Under the pieces are notes generated by a model. That model was not told the origin of the DNA and searched no databases. It saw only the letters and a program-made list of their open reading frames with translations. From positions 620,001 through 684,000 of the forward strand of contig NC_082416.1 of the NCBI RefSeq assembly GCF_004011695.2: DNA of 64,000 nt, in the 5' to 3' direction. Below are positions 57,604-64,000 of this stretch, in pieces. This DNA is from Ascochyta rabiei. Lineage: Eukaryota; Ascomycota; Dothideomycetes; Pleosporales; Didymellaceae. Both the position numbers and the translations under genes were made by a program. The number at the start of each line of letters is the position of its first letter. Position 1 is the stretch's first letter.

Positions 57604-58711
57604 CACACACAACGTATCGTCGAAATCAATTGCACAAGTCCAGCGTGGAGGAGACGAGCCTAAGTTCGCTCTCGAACAAGTCTCCGTACCTCAGCCCGGA
57701 GAACATGAAGATTTGGTGAAGAGCTCTTACGTCGCCCAGAACCCCACTGATGGTACGCTGTAGTAAATAGGGCCGTCGATATCATGCCAGACGTCTAACA
57801 TGACCTAGTGCAATCACTTGACGGGAATGCTTTCGGGGACGGCACAGTTCTTGGCTGCGACTTTGTCGGTGCCGTACAACAGGTCGGCAGGAACGTGTCT
57901 CGGGTCAAGAAAGGCGACACCATTGCCACCCTGATCTAGGGCCGAGAAGTCAAAGGCCACGGAGCTTACAATCAGTACACGCTCGCCAACGAGTTCATCA
58001 GCTAGCTTCAAGGTGCCAAAGTCCATTTCGTTCGAGGCCGCTGCGACCGTGCCTTTAGCTTGTTGCACAGCTTGGCTCGCTCTCTTCTTCAAAGAATGTT
58101 TGGCTATTGACCGCAAGAGTGGCAAGGAAACCTCGGTCTTGATCTGGGGCGGAAGCTCAAGCGTAGGCATTTATGCGATGCAGATCGCGCGCCATCACGG
58201 CTTTGATGTCATAACAGTCTGCTCACCCACACATCACGAGCATGTGAAGTTCTTGGGTGCAGACCATGTTTTCGACTATAAATCGTCCGACGTCATGGAC
58301 CAAATCAAGGAGGCTGCACCCCGGTTACAGTACATCTTCGATACCATTGGCGACAAGTTTTCCTCTTCCACGGCGTCGTATGCGCTCGGCGAGGCAGACG
58401 GTACACTTTGCACGGTAAGACCGGGCAAGGCTAACACGGAGGGTGTGTCAAGTCAGGCAAAGGTTACCGACATTTTGGTCTGGACGGTGTTCTTGAAGGA
58501 CTACCAGTACAAGGATTCGAAGTGGCCTGCGAACGAAGGCGATCATAAGTTGACAAGCGAACTGTTTGAGAATTTGCCCCAGTTGCTTGAAGATGGTACG
58601 ATCAGGCCAAATCAGCCCAAGGTCTTAAAGGTTTTGGAGAAGGTGCCGGAAGGGTTCCAGGAGTACAGGGATTGCAAGATCTCTAGTTACAAGATCGTAT
58701 ACGCGATCTAG
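57604..58711 (+). pseudogene. zinc-type alcohol dehydrogenase/enoyl reductase (ToxD-like), broken
   Basis: A medium-chain reductase gene is nearly complete. The first part has GGDEPKFALEQVSVPQPG and SYVAQNPTD before a plausible intron (about 57755-57809). The cofactor domain contains VLIWGGSSSVGIYAMQIARH and FDYKSSD, and the end is SSYKIVYAI. Three faults are visible. No ATG opens the frame. TAG stands at 57936-57938 where relatives have a Trp codon. A 4-bp insertion near 58000-58007 duplicates AGCT and shifts the frame. The long 3' part (58013-58711) is still open. Intact relatives reduce C=C bonds, often in secondary metabolism. Confidence 0.85.
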
Positions 58712-58999
58712 ATAATTAGTTCAATTGCGGCTGCGCAAGGGTGCCTCATTCCAGCCTGACTTACAGTCTTGAATGCCCATTTCCCTTGATGATGGTACGA
58801 TGCAAGTCTAGAGATAGTTACATCTTCCCTTACACGCCGATTTTTGTTCACATTTGCCAAGTTATATTAGCCATTCCAGGGCGTCTTTTCAATAGCTCCA
58901 GAAACAAAGTCAAAGGTTCAACTGTGAGCCTCAATCTTGAAGTATAGCACTCTTCTGACTCTGCCTTGAGCCATCATCTTCTAATTTTCACCGTAGCCG

Positions 59000-59800
59000 T
59001 TAAGCCCCAGATCTGCTGGTATCCGGCCGGAAAAAGTTCCTTGTGTCGCCCTCGTAGTCTTCCCACTCTGACATTCCATCATCCTCGATAGCCGTACCCT
59101 CAAAATCCAGCCTACCCAACGCTCCTCCTCGCGCTCCACCGCCCTGCTCTGCATCTCTAGACTCAGCTCCCACCTGTCCCATTGTCGTTCCATGACCACT
59201 AGCTGGCGCACCAGTCCGCAGTGATTCAAAACCATGCGTCTCCAAATGTTGGAAATCATACGGCGAGCCGATATCCAGAACTTTTCCTTGTCCCTCCACC
59301 TCCCTGCTCCCCCTCTTTCTCTGACGGCCAAACTTGAAAACGCGCTTGATCTTCCTTCCCACGCGGCGCCATCCCGACCCCTTCGTTGATTTGGTCGGCG
59401 ACCTAGGAGGAGACTTGATACTTTTGCGTGGGCTTGGGGGCTGGATGTTCATCGGCTGCAGACCTTGATTCGGTAGGGGAGGGAGTGGAGGTGGGGGAAG
59501 CGCAGTCAGCGTCAGGTCTGGCACAGAGTAGGACGTGACTGTACGCGCTGTCCCTGGGCGCTGGGGGGATTGGTAGAAGAAGTCGTAGTCTGCATTTGGG
59601 TGGGACTCTGAGTGGAGGTTGGAGGCGCTACGAGAGAAGACCGAGCTCGGTAGAAGAGGAAGGAAACGGCGCGAATCGTTGGGTGTCATGGGAGGGTTAT
59701 CTTGGCTGTGCTGTGGTAAGAGTGTGGTAGTACGCTGGCGAGCAGGATATGAAAAGTTTCGGGACGGAGGGGCTTCTTGTGGAGTGGTGGATGGCGGCAT
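59000..59800 (-). CDS. disordered Pro-rich protein with CRIB-like motif
   Basis: One open frame codes for 266 residues, mostly disordered and rich in Pro and Ser (ALPPPPLPPLPNQG). A basic cluster (143-164, WRRVGRKIKRVFKFGRQRKR) is followed at 177-190 by IGSPYDFQHLETHG, which resembles the Cdc42/Rac-binding CRIB motif (ISxPxxFxHxxHVG) with one extra residue before the second His. This order, basic patch then CRIB, is seen in Cdc42 effectors such as Gic1/Gic2. A role in cell polarity is possible. No kinase or other domain is fused. The Kozak-like start follows CC at 59800. Confidence 0.72.
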   Translation of the reverse strand: MPPSTTPQEAPPSRNFSYPARQRTTTLLPQHSQDNPPMTPNDSRRFLPLLPSSVFSRSASNLHSESHPNADYDFFYQSPQRPGTARTVTSYSVPDLTLTALPPPPLPPLPNQGLQPMNIQPPSPRKSIKSPPRSPTKSTKGSGWRRVGRKIKRVFKFGRQRKRGSREVEGQGKVLDIGSPYDFQHLETHGFESLRTGAPASGHGTTMGQVGAESRDAEQGGGARGGALGRLDFEGTAIEDDGMSEWEDYEGDTRNFFRPDTSRSGA

Positions 59801-60284
59801 ATGCGTCCAAGTGAAGGCGGGCTTGTGTTAGCCAGGTGCACAGAAACTGTCGACGGAAAAAGTGCTGATGGAAAGTTGAACGTCGAAATTCAAGTACGTC
59901 AGAAATAAGACACAAAGCATCAGCCCGTCTTTTGAGTACCGTGTTGCTTTGTTGCGGTTTGTCGCTTGACAAACGTGTCGAGGTGAAAGCGAGCGACAAG
60001 CATTGTGCAGCCTGGAGCGCAATTTGATGAATGGGGAGCCGACACAATAAGTTGGTTCAGGATACGGTGTTTGTTGAAGGGTTGAGCGCACATGCTAACG
60101 ATCTGTTGGTACGTGTGAGTATGACCTGTACGTATTTGGTGACTTGAACGAAGATGTCCTTGTTCTTTGTTGATATCTTATGTACTTCTGCAAATGTTCT
60201 ATGACGTACATGGTATATTATACTTTTCCGCATCCCTGTGCGTATTTGAAACAAATCATTCTGCCGGGCGCATGTGTGTTCGCT
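59801..60284. other. intergenic
   Basis: The upstream region of the CRIB-motif gene and 3' flank of the sulfide:quinone oxidoreductase gene. Nothing else seen. Confidence 0.5.
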
Positions 60285-61616
60285 CTACTTCATGAATCCC
60301 TTGGGTCCGCCCCACTGTCCTTTGACCATGTAGTTCTGGTAAACCCATGGGAAAAAGTCCTTCTTGAGGTAGTAGAATGCCTTGCGAGGCACGCCCTGGT
60401 CCAGGCCAAGGATACGTCCGAAAGTCTCCTTTGGCACACCACCATACTTGAACTCCGCAAGCAGCACCTCCTTCTCTCCTGTGGTCAGCGGGCAGGATGT
60501 GTAACCGTCGTAGTCTGCATTGAGTTGTTGTTGTTTATTTTCGATTGATCGCAGGATGTTCGAAACCAGGACGGGCGCCTGTGCAGTGACAGCAGCCGCG
60601 GTCTTGGAAGTTGGGAGAGACGAAGCATCACCTGCAGACCAGACGTTCGCAAACTTTTTGTGTCGGAGGGTGGCGTTGTCGACATCGACGAAACCGGCTG
60701 CATCAGCTATCGGGCTTTCTTTGACAAACGCATGAGGTCCCATCTTTGGTACTGCGTGCAGAAGATCGAACTTCTTCTCCACCTTCTCGCCAGCCGCGGT
60801 CTTAAAGGTGGCAGTCTGACCGTCGATGGCGACCAAGTCGTGAGCGAAAAGGCCCTCAATACCGCGCTCCACGCGCAACTTTTCAAGAGCAGCAGCGTAC
60901 TTGGGTACACCGAACATTGTAGGCAGGCCAGTTGCGAAAGAGATATCGATTGCAGAACTTGAGTCATTCTTCTTGTACAGTCCAGCATTGGACCATCGAT
61001 CCCAAGCTAGCCACATAACCTTCTGTGGTGCGCCAGCACATTTGATGACGCCTGCAGGCTGTGTGAAGATTGCAGTTCCTTTTTTGAAAGCCGAAATATC
61101 GCGGTTGGCCTTGTCGCAAGTCTCGTAGGTGTAGACTGTAGACACGTTTGATGAAGTATCGGCAAGCGCCTCTTGCAGCCCAGAGATGCTCGATGTGTCG
61201 ACCTTGATGCCGGGAACGACGATAAGCTGCTCGTAGTTCAGCTTGTCGCCGTTGCCGAGTGTGATGCTGTTGTCTTCGGGGGTGAAGCTCCCGACACTGT
61301 TGGCGTAGAACTTGAGTTTTGAGTCGAGAAGTGGTGCCAACGGCTGCTTAAGGTCCTCCTTGTTCTTGAGACCACCGCCAACGAGCGTCCATCCTGGCTG
61401 GTAATGATGGTACTCGGCTGGATCGACAACCGCGATGTCCTCTGCATTAAACTTCCCCGATCGCAAAAGCTGGTGCGAGATTGAAGAACCAGCTGCTCCA
61501 GCACCGATCACCACAATCTTGTGATTCCTTGAGGCTGTGTTGACAGATGACACCGTCGCGAAGGTACGGGCAGATACCTTTTGTGCCACCTGGCACGTGA
61601 CGCGGCTGCTGAACAT
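60285..61616 (-). CDS. hmt2: mitochondrial sulfide:quinone oxidoreductase
   Basis: An intron-free frame of 443 residues. The presequence (1-30, RVTCQVAQKVSARTFATVSS) is followed by the FAD fingerprint KIVVIGAGAAGSS (33-45) and YHHYQPGWTLVGGG. The two redox cysteines of eukaryotic SQR are present, Cys193 in GVIKCAGAPQK and Cys375 in GYTSCPLTTG, and a second FAD contact is in NVWSAGDASSLP. The enzyme oxidises sulfide at the inner mitochondrial membrane and passes electrons to ubiquinone, forming persulfide. Its usual downstream partner, a persulfide dioxygenase, is encoded divergently at 62780-63629 but is broken. Confidence 0.95.
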   Translation of the reverse strand: MFSSRVTCQVAQKVSARTFATVSSVNTASRNHKIVVIGAGAAGSSISHQLLRSGKFNAEDIAVVDPAEYHHYQPGWTLVGGGLKNKEDLKQPLAPLLDSKLKFYANSVGSFTPEDNSITLGNGDKLNYEQLIVVPGIKVDTSSISGLQEALADTSSNVSTVYTYETCDKANRDISAFKKGTAIFTQPAGVIKCAGAPQKVMWLAWDRWSNAGLYKKNDSSSAIDISFATGLPTMFGVPKYAAALEKLRVERGIEGLFAHDLVAIDGQTATFKTAAGEKVEKKFDLLHAVPKMGPHAFVKESPIADAAGFVDVDNATLRHKKFANVWSAGDASSLPTSKTAAAVTAQAPVLVSNILRSIENKQQQLNADYDGYTSCPLTTGEKEVLLAEFKYGGVPKETFGRILGLDQGVPRKAFYYLKKDFFPWVYQNYMVKGQWGGPKGFMK

Positions 61617-62779
61617 ATTGCGTGCTGGTGATAGTCTCTCCTTCGAACTTAGGTTTGCAGCGTAGATCCTTCAACGTAGTCAATCAAGCCGGCTCTTCCT
61701 ATGTTCCTTTGACCCTGCTACGCACCCGCAAACTGGTCTTTGAATGTGTTTGCTGAGAAATCGCGCCTCCAAAGCAGTAGAATTTGAACCCACAATCACG
61801 TCTTACGCGCTAAGCAGATTAGCGTCGCCGCAACTGGCTCCCGAATTCAAGATTCCTGTTCTCCGCAAACATACGATCATCAAGCCGTAAGACACAACCC
61901 CTGAGTGTTCGGAACATCGGCGTTCCCACATGATACTATCGGCTCGTCGGTGATGCATTGCTGTATTGGTGGTTACACTGTGCGATCCGCGAGGCTCCGT
62001 CCCCACCATAAATGTCGCCGCACTTGTGTGGAAGCAAAGTCGTCGACGCAAGGCACAACACATACGTTGTGAGCAAGATATGAGTGAACGTCTACTGCGA
62101 AATTACAACATTGGGCCGACAACATCCTTGTACAGTGTTGTGCGATGCGCTCACCTAAGTTTTTTTTCCTCGCCGAACGCACTGCCCAGCCCAGATGACC
62201 TTAGATAAGGCCCTATAGACTATACAGCTTTCTTGCCAGTTATTTCCTTGTCACTTACGCACAAACTAGTGCATGTATGGAGTGTCATACTTACTTGTTT
62301 AAGCAGACGTTTATGTTACCCTCTTGCTCCCTGCTGGCGGATGGCGAAAGAAACAAATCTCTTTTGCAGTCCGCCACCTTGACGCATCAGTGAACACAAC
62401 ACGGAGTCGTAGGCTTCTTGGTGACTTTCGGCTGTTAATACACAATGTGCAGTCTTAGATTGGAACCCATGGTATCCTACAGTGATTTGCAAGAACTTTC
62501 AAGATGACTACATGACAGCAGAACCCCTTCAGCATTGTACGGACAGTATTGAGCCGCCTGGCCCCCAAACCAGCATCAATACATGCATCTAAACACGCAC
62601 GTACACTGTATGTTGGTAGCCGCTCACAGCGCGTGGGGCTAAGCCAGAACACCCCTGTGGAAGAAGTCGCTTCAAAAAAAAAAGCCGTATATAAAAAAAC
62701 GCTACGATTGGAAGCTGGCACGCAGTCAAGAGACTACAGTTCCCAACCACGTCTTTCAGAACGGTTCCCATCCAGCACA
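61617..62779. other. intergenic between SQR and dioxygenase remnant
   Basis: No gene. TATATAAA at 62688-62695 looks like the old TATA box of the dioxygenase gene: it lies about 90 bp before the first family-like codons. A minus-strand stretch near 61775-61830 resembles part of a tRNA T-arm but does not fold into a full cloverleaf. Confidence 0.5.
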
Positions 62780-63629
62780 TCACACGAACCCAGCATCCAT
62801 CCCGTCTTCGAAAACCACCACAGGAACATTCCAATACATCGTCACAGATCCATCAAGCAGAGCCACAGTCACCATCGATCCAGTTTTGGACTTTGATCCA
62901 TCTACAACGACAATCAGCACGACCTCCGCGAACGCTCTCCTCGCTCTAGTCGCTGAGAAGAGCTACGATGCTGAGTACGTTCTCGAGACACATGTCCACG
63001 CCGATCACCTGAGCGCTGCATCCTACCTGCAAGCACAACCAAGGCAAACACAAGACCAAGCACCGCAGATCGAGATCGGTAAGCGAACAGGCCAAGACCA
63101 GGAACTCTTCAGCAAACGCTATGGAGTGCCAACCCACGAGCACAGCATCGCCTTCAACAAGCTATTCGACGACGACGACGACGACGACGAGAAATTTCGC
63201 GTAGGAGGCCTGCAATCCCAGGCGATCCACCGCCCAGGCCACACACCAGACCACACGCGGTACAAGATGGGCTCGCACGTCTTCGGCGGCGACTCGCTCT
63301 TCCACGCCGACGTCGGCACCGCGCGCACCGATTTTCCTGGCGGCAGTGCGCAGCAGCTTTGGCTGTCGGGTCAGAAGCTGCTGGCTTTGCCGGACGAGAC
63401 GCGGATTTGGACGGGCCATTGTTATCCTCCTGCAAATCGGACAACGCACAAAGAGGTAGATGAACATCTTAGGGGCTGTGTGACGGAGGACGGCCTTGTC
63501 AAGGCGCCGAGGCTGCTGCATCAGAGTTTGCAGATCAACGTCAGAGGCAGGAGGCTGCCGGTGCCGGATGAAGATGGTCAGAGGACGTTGAGAGCGTCGT
63601 TGAAACTAGCAGGCGTGGGGCTCTTGTAG
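62780..63629 (+). pseudogene. ETHE1-like persulfide dioxygenase, probably broken
   Basis: The frame carries the metallo-beta-lactamase fold of persulfide dioxygenases: DPVLDFDPSTTTISTTSA, the metal site ETHVHADHLSAASYL, HRPGHTPDH, FGGDSLFHADVGTARTDFPG, TGHCYPP, and PRLLHQSLQINV. Three defects suggest a pseudogene. The family start (EPSIHPVFE, 62786-62812) is in another frame from the rest, a one-base loss near an A-run at 62811-62814. No ATG precedes it in either frame downstream of the TATA element. Compared with relatives, several residues are missing before APRLLHQ, and an Asp run (DDDDDDD) is expanded. A sequencing error would explain only the frameshift. Confidence 0.75.
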
Positions 63630-64000
63630 GTGGCTGGATTGATGGATGAGCGGGTGTCTGTAGTTGTGCGCTGGGTGCTGAGTGGTTACAGAAAGGTAGG
63701 AGGTGCGAAGCCGAGGGTGCTGCAGGTCTCGCAGGCGGTCCTTGTAGGCGTCTGACGCGGCTAGAAGTGTTGCGACTGTTTTCTTGTGGTCAACTGAGTG
63801 TTATCTCTTCGATCTTTGGGTCGGTGGCCCAGGAGTCATCCAAAGCGAAACCGGCCATCTTGTCGAATGCAATCACATCATCGACTTATGCAGGTCCAAC
63901 AAGTCTCCATATCCGTTGGCCTTCACATACATTATATGCCCTTAGTATCACGGGTAAATTAAACCCTGGGACTGCATGAATGACATTCCCAGCCGGTGTG
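63630..64000. other. right edge, no gene seen
   Basis: A 70-codon frame at 63767-63979 is not recognisable. A gene could start or end beyond the window. Confidence 0.45.

Noticed and set aside
61775..61830. tRNA-like T-arm on the minus strand
   Set aside because: The T-loop and stem resemble a tRNA, but no matching acceptor stem or seven-base anticodon loop can be formed.
1..64000. CRISPR array, rRNA operon, telomere repeats or biosynthetic backbone (PKS/NRPS) genes
   Set aside because: I looked for regularly spaced repeats, rRNA-like conserved stretches, TTAGGG arrays and large multidomain frames and saw none.

Overview
The window looks like nuclear DNA of a filamentous ascomycete, most likely a dothideomycete of the Pleosporales type. 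Genes have short GT-AG introns of about 45-120 bp with CTAAC/CTGAC-like branch sites. Families present include fungal DUF7923, Fungal_trans_2 Zn2Cys6 factors, UNC93-like and Dal5-like transporters, GH5 and CE8 secreted enzymes, WSC-type copper radical oxidases, and fungus-type complex I 21.3 kDa subunit. An AT-rich transposon carries G-to-A and C-to-T damage of the kind made by repeat-induced point mutation (RIP). Exon structures were built by hand, joining frames at splice sites that keep family motifs in register.

Layout. 1-3.8 kb: no confident gene, only protein-like fragments. 3.8-16 kb: complex I 21.3 kDa subunit, a RING/coiled-coil protein, a GH5 endoglucanase, a type I membrane protein with a KPLP-repeat tail, three small proteins and a cytochrome P450. 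15.8-22 kb: a divergent pair of mitochondrial-type RRM proteins, an UNC93-like MFS protein and a DUF7923 protein. 22.6-28.2 kb: a possible catabolic mini-cluster of M20 amidohydrolase, divergent Zn2Cys6 regulator and Dal5-type permease, with a 19-bp tandem repeat between the first two. 28.6-37.8 kb: a four-TM protein, a decayed cupredoxin gene, a small GPI-type protein, an Hsp20 with a split alpha-crystallin domain and a BTB protein. 37.8-46 kb: gene-poor, holding an aquaporin and a pectin methylesterase. 46-54 kb: a Tourist-like MITE, a 1068-residue four-WSC copper radical oxidase with a GC-AG intron, and a RIP-damaged Fot1/Pogo element inside a palindromic TA-flanked element. 54.7-58.7 kb: a NADAR remnant, an intact second P450 and an enoyl-reductase pseudogene. 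59-63.6 kb: a CRIB-motif protein, an intact sulfide:quinone oxidoreductase, and a broken divergent persulfide-dioxygenase gene.

Working together. The clearest functional links are the amidohydrolase/regulator/permease group, the sulfide-oxidation pair (one partner broken), and secreted plant-wall or surface enzymes (GH5, CE8, copper radical oxidase) typical of a plant-associated or saprotrophic fungus. Broken genes gather next to the transposon block and in the gene-poor parts.
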